From Aquabacterium sp029268225 (lineage in GTDB: Bacteria; Pseudomonadota; Gammaproteobacteria; Burkholderiales; Burkholderiaceae_C), in the NCBI RefSeq assembly GCF_037482285.1, contig NZ_JBBEYB010000002.1:1-64000 (forward strand): 64,000 bases of DNA, given 5' to 3'. How positions within the stretch are numbered: the stretch's first letter is position 1; every line of letters begins with the position of its first letter. This document shows positions 38,022 to 46,009 of this stretch, piece after piece. The notes beneath the pieces were generated by a model. That model saw only the letters and a program-made list of their open reading frames with translations, made no database searches and had not been told where the DNA came from. Both the position numbers and the translations under genes were made by a program.

Positions 38022-38666
38022 TCAAGCCTCGAGGTGCGACAGGTGCACATGCGCACCGGTCTTGGTGCGAACCTCTTCCGGGGTCACCCCCGGAGCCAGC
38101 TCCACGCACTTGAACCCGTCAGGCGTCACATCGAGAACGCACAACTCGGTGATGATGCGGTCGACCACACCCACCCCGGTCAGCGGCAATGTGCATTGCT
38201 GCAGCAACTTATGTTCGCCATTCTTGGCACTGTGCTCCATGAGCACCACCACGCGCTTGACACCAGCGACGAGATCCATCGCGCCGCCCATGCCCTTGAC
38301 CATCTTGCCAGGGATCATCCAGTTGGCCAGATCGCCCTTCTCGGACACCTGCATGGCCCCGAGGATGGACAGGTTGATCTTGCCGCCGCGGATCATCGCG
38401 AAACTCTCATGCGAGCCAAAGATGGACGAGCCAGGCAGCACGGTCACCGTCTGCTTGCCGGCGTTGATCAGGTCGGCGTCCACCTCATCTTCTGTCGGAA
38501 ACGGACCAATGCCCAGCATGCCGTTTTCCGATTGCAGCCACACGTCGATGTCAGGGGACACATGGTTGGCCACCAAGGTAGGCAAGCCGATGCCCAGGTT
38601 CACATAGAAGCCGTCTTGCAGTTCCTGCGCGGCACGCGCCGCCATTTCATCATGGGTCCAGGGCAT
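38022..38666 (-). CDS. scoB: 3-oxoacid CoA-transferase subunit B
   Basis: Small subunit of succinyl-CoA:3-ketoacid CoA-transferase, which activates acetoacetate with succinyl-CoA. The 214 residues contain the catalytic Glu47 in LQSENGMLGIGPFP, the GxG-type segment YVNLGIGLPTLVANHV, and the C-terminal ELAPGVTPEEVRTKTGA typical of this family. It follows scoA with two bases between them, so the two are translated together. A terminator follows. The pair links ketone-body or polyhydroxybutyrate degradation to the TCA cycle, whose 2-oxoglutarate dehydrogenase genes are also in the window. Confidence 0.95.
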   Translation of the reverse strand: MPWTHDEMAARAAQELQDGFYVNLGIGLPTLVANHVSPDIDVWLQSENGMLGIGPFPTEDEVDADLINAGKQTVTVLPGSSIFGSHESFAMIRGGKINLSILGAMQVSEKGDLANWMIPGKMVKGMGGAMDLVAGVKRVVVLMEHSAKNGEHKLLQQCTLPLTGVGVVDRIITELCVLDVTPDGFKCVELAPGVTPEEVRTKTGAHVHLSHLEA

Positions 38667-38668
38667 GG

Positions 38669-39376
38669 TCAGGCTCCAGCAGTTTCACGAAGGGTACGCT
38701 TCTCAATGCGCTTCTCAGGTGAGGCATTGAGCACGATGCGGTGCACGTAAATGCCAGGCAAGTGCACGGCATCGGGATCGATGCTGCCGGTTTCGACAAT
38801 TTCTTCCACTTCGACGATCGTGACCTTGCCAGCCATGGCTGCAGCAGGGTTGAAGTTGCGGGCGGTGCGACGGAAAATCAGATTGCCCGACTTGTCGGCC
38901 TTCCAGGCTTTCACCAGCGCCACTTCGGGCACCAGCGCACGCTCCATCACATAGAGCTCACCATCAAACTCACGGGTTTCCTTGCCTTCGGCCACCAGAG
39001 TGCCCACACCGGTCTTGGTGAAGAAAGCGGGAATGCCTGCGCCACCGGCACGCAACTTTTCGGCCAGCGTGCCCTGCGGAGTGAATTCCAGTTCAAGCTC
39101 GCCAGCAAGGTACTGACGCTCAAACTCCTTGTTCTCACCGACATAACTGGAGATCATCTTCTTGATCTGGCGGGTGTTGAGCAACTTGCCCAAACCAAAA
39201 CCATCCACCCCAGCGTTGTTGGAGATCACCGTCAGGTCCTTGACGCCGGACGCCTGCAAGGCATCGATCAACGCCTCTGGAATCCCGCACAGGCCGAAGC
39301 CCCCTACTGCGAGCAACTGCCCGTCTTTGACGATCCCAGCCAGCGCACTGGCGGCGTCGGGATAGACCTTGTTCAT
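38669..39376 (-). CDS. scoA: 3-oxoacid CoA-transferase subunit A
   Basis: Large subunit of the same CoA-transferase. The 235 residues show the CoA-binding GGFGLCGIPEALIDAL near the start, VGENKEFERQYLAGELELEF, and GAGIPAFFTKTGVGTLVAEG, all typical of SCOT subunit A. The ATG at MNKVYPDAASAL lies eight bases behind AAGGAG and is preferred to an in-frame start six codons upstream. First gene of scoAB; a 17-bp perfect palindrome lies about 31 bases upstream of its start, in the promoter region. Confidence 0.95.
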   Translation of the reverse strand: MNKVYPDAASALAGIVKDGQLLAVGGFGLCGIPEALIDALQASGVKDLTVISNNAGVDGFGLGKLLNTRQIKKMISSYVGENKEFERQYLAGELELEFTPQGTLAEKLRAGGAGIPAFFTKTGVGTLVAEGKETREFDGELYVMERALVPEVALVKAWKADKSGNLIFRRTARNFNPAAAMAGKVTIVEVEEIVETGSIDPDAVHLPGIYVHRIVLNASPEKRIEKRTLRETAGA

Positions 39377-39406
39377 CCACACACTCCTTGGCAACAGGGG
39401 TTATTT

Positions 39407-39423
39407 ATGCTGCGTCGCAGCAT
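39407..39423. promoter_or_regulatory. Perfect 17-bp palindrome upstream of scoA (operator candidate)
   Basis: ATGCTGCG-T-CGCAGCAT, an exact 8-bp inverted repeat around one base. On the minus strand it lies just before an AT-rich stretch (ATAAATAA) that could be the -10 region of scoA, so a bound protein would block transcription. The TGC...GCA form resembles my memory of PhaR-type sites that control polyhydroxybutyrate genes; this is unverified. Confidence 0.6.
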
Positions 39424-39532
39424 TCAAAGCGTACACCGGGATGTCATGAAAAACCAGACACCCGGCCGAAAAACGACAGGGGTATCCACGCAAAGCGACG
39501 CCAGGGAATGTACGGCCGTGTCTGGGGGCGGC

Positions 39533-40003
39533 TCAGTGACTGGGCAAAGCGGGCGGCCTGTCCTGACCTGGCAGTGCTGGCACCTTGCCCTGCAGGGCCC
39601 GAATGGGCTCTGGCAAAGGCACTGGGCGACCATCCTCACTGCTCACCCACACAAGCGTGGCACCGCCCGCGGCGTAGGGCTCGCCTGGCTCATCGCGCCG
39701 CTCAATCGTCACAAACGTGTCAATGCTGGTACGACCCGGTGAGGCCACATACAACTTCACCACCAAGTCTCCTGGAAAAACCAACGGCCGGTAGAAGTTG
39801 AAAAACGCATTGGCTATGACTGGGCCCCCTTTGGCGTCGTTGATGCTGCCCGTCATGGCCTCGATCCACGTCACCCGCGCCTGTTCCATGTACCTGAAGT
39901 AGACGGTGTTGTTGACATGGCCGAGGCTGTCCATGTCCCCCCACAAGATGGGTAAGGACGTCTCATGGACAAGGATTTTGTGTTCAGGAATGTCCAATCG
40001 CAT
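39533..40003 (-). CDS. Acyl-CoA thioesterase (4HBT / YbgC-like hotdog fold)
   Basis: A 156-residue single-hotdog protein. WGDMDSLGHVNNTVYFRYME is the family signature, with the Asp and the HVNN segment of the active site, followed by the hydrophobic helix region that packs the acyl chain. Family members hydrolyse short- to medium-chain acyl-CoA; the substrate is unknown here. The ATG at MRLDIPEHKI is chosen; the frame extends 18 codons upstream without family-like residues. It lies between a short-chain dehydrogenase and scoAB on the same strand, which fits a fatty acid or ketone-body context. Confidence 0.88.
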   Translation of the reverse strand: MRLDIPEHKILVHETSLPILWGDMDSLGHVNNTVYFRYMEQARVTWIEAMTGSINDAKGGPVIANAFFNFYRPLVFPGDLVVKLYVASPGRTSIDTFVTIERRDEPGEPYAAGGATLVWVSSEDGRPVPLPEPIRALQGKVPALPGQDRPPALPSH

Positions 40004-40085
40004 GGTGTGTGCTCGCTTGGGTTCTGCCAGTGAAGTGAAAAGTGCCACCAGCAGCAAGTACGGCCTGCGCCGCCAAATTCAAGCG

Positions 40086-40871
40086 TCAGGACGCCGCCAT
40101 GCCATCATCGGCGGAAATGACCGCACCGTTGATGAAGTCACTCTGCGCCGAACACAGCATCACCAGCAGCGCATCCAGATCCTTCGGATGACCCACGCGT
40201 TGACGCGGCAGCATCTTGATCAGCTTCTGCCCACCTTCGGTTTCCCAATGGTGGTGGTTGATCTCCGTGTCGATGTAGCCAGGGCAGATGGCGTTGGTGG
40301 TGATGCCAAATCGCCCCCACTCGGCCGCCATCACCTTGGTCATGTGAATGACAGCCGCTTTGCTCATGCAATACACCCCGATTTGAGGGAGGGTGCGCAG
40401 ACCGGCCGCGGAGGCAATGTTGATGATCCGGCCACCTGCAAAGACCCCCGGTGCTGCGCCCTTGGCACGGGCCAACATGCGCTTGGCAACCTCTTGGGCC
40501 ATGAAGAATGCGCCGCGCGTGTTGGTGCCGAAGACGTGGTCGTAACCGTCCTCGGTGACATCCACCAAACGCTCTGTGGTGCTCACCCCGGAGTTGTTGA
40601 TGAGGATGTCGATGGGCCCGACTTCGGTCTCTGCGTGAGCGACCGCTGATCTGATGCTGTCGACACGTGTCACGTCGAGAGACACCACGTGGGCATCGCC
40701 GCCTGAGGCCTCGATCTCCGAGCGCAAATCCTTGAGCCGCTCGATGCGACGGCCACCCAGCACAACCGCTGCGCCGGCACCGGCCAGCGTGCGGGCAAAC
40801 TGGGTGCCGAGACCGCTGGAAGCACCGGTGATCAGGGCCACACGGCCAGAAAGATCAAGTGTGTAACTCAT
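40086..40871 (-). CDS. Short-chain dehydrogenase/reductase (SDR)
   Basis: A 261-residue classical SDR that uses NAD(P)H. The cofactor motif TGASSGLG is at 15-22, NNSG is in ILINNSGVST, and the catalytic Tyr167 and Lys171 are in GVYCMSKAAV, preceded by the Ser in IINIASAAG. The adjacent Arg-Arg after the Gly-rich loop (GGRRIERL) hints at NADP. The substrate is unclear; being next to a thioesterase and scoAB, a fatty or 3-hydroxyacyl substrate is plausible. It is transcribed away from the ETF-ubiquinone oxidoreductase gene. Confidence 0.9.
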   Translation of the reverse strand: MSYTLDLSGRVALITGASSGLGTQFARTLAGAGAAVVLGGRRIERLKDLRSEIEASGGDAHVVSLDVTRVDSIRSAVAHAETEVGPIDILINNSGVSTTERLVDVTEDGYDHVFGTNTRGAFFMAQEVAKRMLARAKGAAPGVFAGGRIINIASAAGLRTLPQIGVYCMSKAAVIHMTKVMAAEWGRFGITTNAICPGYIDTEINHHHWETEGGQKLIKMLPRQRVGHPKDLDALLVMLCSAQSDFINGAVISADDGMAAS

Positions 40872-41055
40872 GGAAACGTATCCTTCGCAATGGGTGATCA
40901 GACCTTAGCACGCCATCGACTCCCGTCGACTGCACGGCAACAATGCAAAGCTGCCTTGCTTAACTGGCAAGGAATTTTTGCACTTCCGCAGAATAGAATC
41001 GCACTTTTGATCGATAACAACAGAACGCTGTTTGTCAGAAACAGAAGGAATCACG

Positions 41056-42741
41056 ATGACGCCCCAGGAAATCCTTGAGCAGTTTGGCCCCCGCGAGTCG
41101 ATGGAATATGACGTCGTGATCGTGGGCGCCGGTCCTGCTGGCCTGTCCACCGCCATCCGCTTGAAACAGCTGGCCGAGAAAGCTGGCAAGGAAGTCAACG
41201 TCGTCGTGCTCGAAAAGGGCTCGGAACCCGGCGCGCACATCCTGTCGGGCGCTGTGATGGACCCGATCTCGATGAACGAGCTGTTCCCGAACTGGAAGGA
41301 ACTCGGCGCTCCGCTGAACCAGCCAGTCACGGAAGACCAGGTGCTGGTGCTGAGCGAAACCGGCGCCATGGCCACACCTCAGGCCCTGATACCCAACAAC
41401 TTCCACAACCACGGCAACTACGTGATCAGCCTGGGTGCGGTCACCCGCTGGCTGGCCCAACAGGCCGAGAACCTGGGCGTGGAAATCTTCCCTGGCTTCG
41501 CGGCCGCTGAAGTGCTGTACAACGACGACGGCTCGGTCAAGGGCGTCGCCACCGGCAACATGGGCGTCGACAAGTCGGGCGAACCGACCGACAACTTCCA
41601 GCTGGGCATGGAACTGCTGGGCAAGTACACCATCTTCGCTGAAGGTGCACGGGGCCATCTGGGCAAGCAACTGATCGCCAAGTTCAAGCTGGACGAAGGC
41701 AAGGATCCGCAAAGCTACGCCATCGGTATCAAGGAACTGTGGGAAATCGACCCGGCCAAGGCCAAGCCTGGCCTGGTGGTGCACACCGCTGGCTGGCCGA
41801 TGGACACCCAGACCTACGGCGGTGGCTTCCTGTACCACCTGGAAGACAACAAGGTCACCCTCGGCTTTGTGACCGGCCTGGACTACAAGAACCCCTGGCT
41901 GAGCCCCTTCGAGGAAATGCAGCGCTGGAAGACCCACCCCAGCATCAAGCCGATCTTGGAAGGCGCCAAGCGCCTGAGCTACGGCGCCCGCGCCATCACG
42001 GCTGGCGGCATCCTGTCGTTGCCCAAGACCGTGTTCCCGGGTGGCGCCTTGGTGGGCTGTGACGCCGGCTATCTGAACGCCGCCCGCATCAAGGGTTCGC
42101 ACGCCGCCATGAAGACCGGCATGCTGTGCGCCGACGCCATCTTCGACGCCCTGAACGCCGACCGTCAGCACGACGAGCTGAGCGCCTACCCTGCTTCGTT
42201 CGAGAAGAGCTGGCTCAAGGAGGAGCTGGACACCTCCAAGAACTTCAAGCAGTGGTTCAAGAAGGGCATGTACGTTGGCATGCTGATGACCGGCATCGAG
42301 CACTGGCTGCTGCCCAAGCTGGGCATCAAGTCGCCTCCCTGGACCATCCACCGCACGGCTGCCGATCACACCTATCTGCAACCGGCAGCCTCGATGCCCA
42401 AGATCGAGTATCCGAAGCCCGATGGCAAGATCACCTTCGATCGCCTGAGCTCGGTGTTCATCTCGAACACGAACCACGAAGAGCACCAGCCCGCTCACCT
42501 GACGCTGAAGGACGCCTCGGTGCCCGTCAACGTGAACTTGGCCAAGTTCGGCGGTCCGGAGTCGCGTTACTGCCCGGCCGGTGTGTACGAATTCGTGAAG
42601 AACGACGACAACAGCGATCGCCTGGTCATCAACGCGCAGAACTGCGTGCATTGCAAGACCTGCGACATCAAGGATCCGACCCAGAACATCGTGTGGGTCA
42701 CGCCCGAAGGCGGCGGTGGTCCGAACTACGCTGGCATGTAA
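41056..42741 (+). CDS. Electron transfer flavoprotein-ubiquinone oxidoreductase
   Basis: Inner-membrane enzyme that passes electrons from acyl-CoA dehydrogenases, via ETF, to ubiquinone. The 561 residues have an N-terminal FAD motif (VVIVGAGPAGLSTAIRL), the ubiquinone/membrane region in the middle, and a C-terminal [4Fe-4S] ferredoxin-like site: Cys in SRYCPAGVYEF, then three in NCVHCKTCDIKDP. It ends NYAGM, as in the mitochondrial ETFDH. The ATG is chosen behind AGAAGGAA; a TTG 24 bases upstream is less likely. The etfAB genes are not in the window. It has its own terminator. Confidence 0.95.
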   Translation: MTPQEILEQFGPRESMEYDVVIVGAGPAGLSTAIRLKQLAEKAGKEVNVVVLEKGSEPGAHILSGAVMDPISMNELFPNWKELGAPLNQPVTEDQVLVLSETGAMATPQALIPNNFHNHGNYVISLGAVTRWLAQQAENLGVEIFPGFAAAEVLYNDDGSVKGVATGNMGVDKSGEPTDNFQLGMELLGKYTIFAEGARGHLGKQLIAKFKLDEGKDPQSYAIGIKELWEIDPAKAKPGLVVHTAGWPMDTQTYGGGFLYHLEDNKVTLGFVTGLDYKNPWLSPFEEMQRWKTHPSIKPILEGAKRLSYGARAITAGGILSLPKTVFPGGALVGCDAGYLNAARIKGSHAAMKTGMLCADAIFDALNADRQHDELSAYPASFEKSWLKEELDTSKNFKQWFKKGMYVGMLMTGIEHWLLPKLGIKSPPWTIHRTAADHTYLQPAASMPKIEYPKPDGKITFDRLSSVFISNTNHEEHQPAHLTLKDASVPVNVNLAKFGGPESRYCPAGVYEFVKNDDNSDRLVINAQNCVHCKTCDIKDPTQNIVWVTPEGGGGPNYAGM

Positions 42742-42750
42742 GCCCAACGC

Positions 42751-42778
42751 AAAAGGAGTCCCTCGGGACTCCTTTTTT
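42751..42778 (+). terminator. Intrinsic terminator of the ETF-QO gene
   Basis: An 11-bp perfect stem (AAAAGGAGTCC/GGACTCCTTTT) around a CTCG loop with a final T run. It starts nine bases after the stop codon. Confidence 0.9.
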
Positions 42779-42799
42779 CATGGGCTCCATCACTGAGCT

Positions 42800-43228
42800 A
42801 TGCTTGGCGCCATGTCCGCTCACGGCAAGCTCCCTTACCTCACCATCGGACAGGTTTCGCAGCACACGGGCGTGAGTGCAAAAGCCATCCGCCACTATGA
42901 ATCGCTCGGCCTGATTCCCGCTGTGCCGCGCCGTGGCACCTACCGCCTTTATCGCCCAGAACACGTCGATGCGATTCGCTTGATCCGCAAAGCGCAGAGC
43001 CTGGGATTCACGTTGGCGGAGTTGCGAAGGCTGGGTACCGATGGCTGCACACCTGATTGGCACCGTTTCGTCGAGGCGCTGGTCCTGAAGCGAAAATCTG
43101 TGGCGATGGAAATGGCGCGACTTCAGACGCTCGACGCAGAGCTCGCAGACCTGCAGGCCACCCTGCCTGGGTTGATTGCTTCCGAACTGGACTGTGCCAT
43201 GTTGACGACAGCGTTAACAGGGTCTTGA
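42800..43228 (+). CDS. MerR-family transcriptional regulator
   Basis: A 142-residue regulator with an N-terminal winged helix-turn-helix of the MerR type (TIGQVSQHTGVSAKAIRHYE, then LGLIPAVPRRGTYRLYR) and a dimerising coiled coil (about 75-130). The C-terminus carries one Cys (ELDCAMLTT) but not the paired Cys of metal sensors such as CueR or ZntR, so the signal may be organic or redox. Start options are ATG at 42800 or 42812; neither has a clear ribosome binding site. It is followed by a long-spacer promoter with dyad symmetry and an oxidoreductase gene, its likely target. Confidence 0.9.
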   Translation: MLGAMSAHGKLPYLTIGQVSQHTGVSAKAIRHYESLGLIPAVPRRGTYRLYRPEHVDAIRLIRKAQSLGFTLAELRRLGTDGCTPDWHRFVEALVLKRKSVAMEMARLQTLDAELADLQATLPGLIASELDCAMLTTALTGS

Positions 43229-43256
43229 CCTTCCCTCCGGGGGCAAGGTTCAACAT
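43225..43256 (+). promoter_or_regulatory. Candidate MerR-type operator/promoter before the oxidoreductase gene
   Basis: TTGACC (a good -35, overlapping the MerR stop) is followed by TTCCCTCCGGGGGCAAGG and GTTCAACAT. The arms TTGACCTT and AAGGTTCAA form an imperfect dyad around the centre. A -10-like CAACAT sits after a spacer of about 20 bases. Long spacers with a dyad are the hallmark of promoters activated by MerR regulators. The -10 match is poor (3/6), as is usual for such promoters. Confidence 0.6.
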
Positions 43257-43282
43257 GTGACCATGCCAACTTCGGAGGCGCC

Positions 43283-43858
43283 ATGACCATCCGCACCTTG
43301 CTCATTCTGGGACACCCCAACCCCGCCAGTTTCAATGCGGCCCTGGCCGATGCGTACGCGACAGCTGCCCAAGAAGCGGGAAGAGAGCTACGCCGACTTG
43401 ACCTGCACGCCTTGCGCTTTGACCCCATCTTGCACGCTGCTTATCGAGGCGAACAGGCGCTGGAAGCGGACTTGCAGGCCGCACAGACCGATATGCTGTG
43501 GGCCGAAGAGATCGTCTGGATCTATCCGGTGTGGTGGGGCGGCCTGCCCGCTCTGCTCAAGGGCTTTCTGGACCGGGTGCTGCTGCCTGGATTCGCCTAC
43601 AAGTTTCACCCAGGACATCTTCGCTGGGACCGACTGCTCAAGGGGCGAACGACGCGCATCATCGTCACCCAGGACACCCCAGGCTGGTACGACCGCTTTG
43701 CTTATGGCCGCCCTGCATGGCGGCAGATGAAACACACCGTCCTGGCATTCTGTGGACTCAAGCTGCTGAGCAGCACCTTGTACGCGCCCGTGGTCAGCTC
43801 CACCCCCGCCCTCCGTGAACGCTGGCTTGCCGATGTCAGCCGCCTGGCGAAGCTGTGA
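43283..43858 (+). CDS. NAD(P)H oxidoreductase, flavodoxin-2 fold (KefF/MdaB-like)
   Basis: A 191-residue flavin-binding protein of the NAD(P)H-quinone reductase type (KefF/NQO1-like). The N-terminal LLILGHPNPASFNAALADAY is the FMN/FAD phosphate loop, followed by WIYPVWWGGLPALLKGFLDRV, which is the diagnostic middle motif. Members reduce quinones or nitro compounds by two electrons. CGGAGGCGCC precedes the ATG. It is the first gene after the MerR regulator and its dyad promoter, so it is likely induced by a quinone- or electrophile-type signal. It converges on tadA. Confidence 0.9.
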   Translation: MTIRTLLILGHPNPASFNAALADAYATAAQEAGRELRRLDLHALRFDPILHAAYRGEQALEADLQAAQTDMLWAEEIVWIYPVWWGGLPALLKGFLDRVLLPGFAYKFHPGHLRWDRLLKGRTTRIIVTQDTPGWYDRFAYGRPAWRQMKHTVLAFCGLKLLSSTLYAPVVSSTPALRERWLADVSRLAKL

Positions 43859-43899
43859 CTCGGCGTGATGATCAGACTCACGACATCGCCAGGCTCAAC

Positions 43900-44502
43900 T
43901 CACACCCGCTCGCCGTCGGTCTCGCCGTCGATCACCTGCGGCAGGGGAATCGGCTCATGCTGAGGATCAGGCTCGATGACATCCAGCCCATTCATGGCCT
44001 GACGGGAGGCAGCAGCCTGTCGCGCATCGCGCTCGGCCTTGATCTGCGCACGACGCTCAGCAAAAAACTGCTTGAGCAGTTGACTGCTGGCTTCAGCCAT
44101 CACCCCGCCGACGATCTGGGTGTGGTGGTTGAGTTGGCGTAACGCAAACAGGTCCGTCACAGAACCTGCCACACCGGTCTTCGGATCGGTGGCCGCAAAC
44201 ACCACCCGCTTGAAGCGCGCATGCATCAGCGCCATGGCACACATGGCGCACGGCTCCAGCGTGACGAACAACTCGCAATCTGGCAAGCGATAGTTTTCGA
44301 GCAACTGAGCGGCATGGCGCAATGCCACGATCTCGGCATGCGCCGTGGGATCGTGCGTGGTGATCGGGCGGTTGTAGCCTGTGGCAATCACCTGCCCCTC
44401 ACGCATGATGACCGCCCCCACCGGCACCTCACCTGCCAACCAGGCGTTGTGGGCCTGATCGAGGGCAATGCGCATGGCAACTTCGTCGGAAGGCAGGAAC
44501 AT
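43900..44502 (-). CDS. tadA: tRNA-specific adenosine-34 deaminase
   Basis: Converts A34 to inosine in tRNA-Arg(ACG). The 200-residue protein (E. coli 167) has the cytidine-deaminase zinc motifs: HAEIVAL with the catalytic Glu, and PCAMCAMALMHARF with the two zinc cysteines. The C-terminus is extended by about 40 residues (RQAAASRQAMNGLDVIEPD), a feature of several betaproteobacterial TadA proteins. I take the ATG giving MFLPSDEVAMRIAL. An alternative ATG is nine codons later. No strong Shine-Dalgarno is visible. Confidence 0.9.
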   Translation of the reverse strand: MFLPSDEVAMRIALDQAHNAWLAGEVPVGAVIMREGQVIATGYNRPITTHDPTAHAEIVALRHAAQLLENYRLPDCELFVTLEPCAMCAMALMHARFKRVVFAATDPKTGVAGSVTDLFALRQLNHHTQIVGGVMAEASSQLLKQFFAERRAQIKAERDARQAAASRQAMNGLDVIEPDPQHEPIPLPQVIDGETDGERV

Positions 44503-44576
44503 GGAAGGGACAAGACAAGCCAAAAACAGGACGCCATTATCGCGTTGAAGGGGCAAGTCCCCTCCTCAATGCGGTA

Positions 44577-44828
44577 TCAAGGCTGTTTGCGCTCCAACTC
44601 CTGGTCAAGCTGGTCACTGCGGTTTTGCATCATGCTGTTGACGTCTGTTTGCACCTGCTGCGGCAGCTGACGTGCCTGTTGCGGCGTGCTCACGCTCGGC
44701 ACGGCCACGGTGTCGCTGGCCACTGAAGCGGCTGGCGCCACGGCCTGCACAGCACCCAGTTGCTTCTTGACCAGCACGGCCACAATGAGCAGAACAACCA
44801 CCAGAGACAAGAGGCTCAGACTTCTCAT
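44577..44828 (-). CDS. Small single-span membrane protein of unknown function
   Basis: An 83-residue protein. Residues 1-22 (MRSLSLLSLVVVLLIVAVLV) form one transmembrane helix with a positive N-terminus. The rest is a soluble Ala/Val/Gln-rich tail ending in a charged helix (NSMMQNRSDQLDQELERK). No domain is recognised. It lies between tadA and an RNase H-like gene. The reading frame has typical codon use and no competing open frame of better quality, so it is probably real. Confidence 0.65.
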   Translation of the reverse strand: MRSLSLLSLVVVLLIVAVLVKKQLGAVQAVAPAASVASDTVAVPSVSTPQQARQLPQQVQTDVNSMMQNRSDQLDQELERKQP

Positions 44829-44933
44829 GCGCGGCACCAACAATCAAGGAAAATGGGAGGGTTTGGGAACGAACAGGTGGTCAGAGGCCACTGACGTTGG
44901 CATTGTGCCCTCAACATCCAAATTTGCCACCTG

Positions 44934-45407
44934 ATGTCCACATCACCTTGTGAGACCGTTGCACTGCCGACCTGGGTGGTGCATTGCGACGGCAGCGCCC
45001 TCCCCAACCCAGGACGCATGGGCTTGGGCGTGGTGATCAGGGCCCCCGATGGTGAGCGGCATATGCTGTCGCAAGCCGTACAAGGGGTGGGCTGCAACAA
45101 TGAAGCGGAATTGCGTGCCGTGATGACCGGCTTGCACAGCCTGCCGCACTCGTGTCGACATGTGGTGATCTACAGCGACAACAGCATCCTGGTGAGCCAA
45201 TTGATGCAGCTGGATGCGAGGCCAGTTGCACGCCTGGCCAACCTGTTCAACGAGGCCCGCACCCTGCTGAATCGGTTTGACACCGTTGCGCTGAAGTGGA
45301 TACCTCGCCATCGCAACGCGGAAGCCGATGCCCTTGCTCGGGGCGCTCTGGGCCTGGCTCCGAAATTGGCACGCAAGACCGTTTCAACACGCCAACCGGG
45401 TTCATGA
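44934..45407 (+). CDS. RNase H-like protein (type I fold)
   Basis: A 157-residue RNase H-fold protein of the bacterial RNase HI-like group, which cuts RNA in RNA/DNA hybrids. The four catalytic acidic positions are visible: Asp in VVHCDGSALPNPG, Glu in NNEAELRAVM, Asp in VIYSDNSILV, and Asp in HRNAEADALA. It lacks the basic handle region of classical E. coli RNase HI, and belongs to the shorter, handle-less group also called reverse-transcriptase-like. Whether the main rnhA lies elsewhere in the genome cannot be seen. Confidence 0.85.
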   Translation: MSTSPCETVALPTWVVHCDGSALPNPGRMGLGVVIRAPDGERHMLSQAVQGVGCNNEAELRAVMTGLHSLPHSCRHVVIYSDNSILVSQLMQLDARPVARLANLFNEARTLLNRFDTVALKWIPRHRNAEADALARGALGLAPKLARKTVSTRQPGS

Positions 45408-45436
45408 GAACGCACGACTCATGATCCAATCTCATC

Positions 45437-45904
45437 ATGAATATTAAAACCATTCTCACAGGGGGAGCAGCCTTGCTGCTGCTGAGCGTGGCCTGGAAAA
45501 ATCGGGATGGCGAATGGATGCAAAGTTTCACCTCCACGCATCGCTCGCAAGACCAACCGGCCATCCGCTTTGACAACGACGCGCCAGACAGTGGAGCGCC
45601 TTCAGCCGGCCTCTCACCCGCGCAAGCGACACAGACGGCGCGACCAGTCGGCATACGCAAATGCCGTCGCGGTGACCATGTGATCTACACCGACGAGGCG
45701 TGTCCAGCCGGCAGTCGTGAACACGCCATGAGCGGAGGCGCCGTGACCGTGGTGCCTACTCAGCCGTCACCACCCACCGCCAAGCTGCCCAGCGTATCGG
45801 GTACGCCCGGCAGCCGCTTGCCTCACGCGAAGGAGATCCTGCTGCACGACGATGGTCAGGCGCGTTTGCGCGATCAGGCGATGGAACGTGTCATCAACCG
45901 CTGA
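45437..45904 (+). CDS. Membrane-anchored DUF4124-like protein
   Basis: A 155-residue protein with a short N-terminal anchor (IKTILTGGAALLLLSVAW). The middle KCRRGDHVIYTDEACPAGSR resembles the DUF4124 motif (W/C-x-x-x-G-x-x-x-Y-T-D-x-x-C), a small domain of unknown role common in proteobacterial envelope proteins. The C-terminus is Pro/Ser-rich. A second DUF4124 gene is at 52780. No operon partner is evident; the RNase H-like gene ends 29 bases upstream. Confidence 0.7.
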   Translation: MNIKTILTGGAALLLLSVAWKNRDGEWMQSFTSTHRSQDQPAIRFDNDAPDSGAPSAGLSPAQATQTARPVGIRKCRRGDHVIYTDEACPAGSREHAMSGGAVTVVPTQPSPPTAKLPSVSGTPGSRLPHAKEILLHDDGQARLRDQAMERVINR

Positions 45905-46009
45905 CACACAACCGGGTGAAAGCCTGAGGTCATCAGAGTAGGCTTGAGGGCACTTCTGCGCTACGCTGACACGGTCTTGTGTGTTCTCCACTTTTTCAAG
46001 GACGTTGGC

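Noticed and set aside
40961..40981. TGGCAAGGAATTTTTGCA upstream of the ETF-QO gene as a sigma-54 promoter.
   Set aside because: The GG and GC dinucleotides are two bases too far apart for the -24/-12 spacing.
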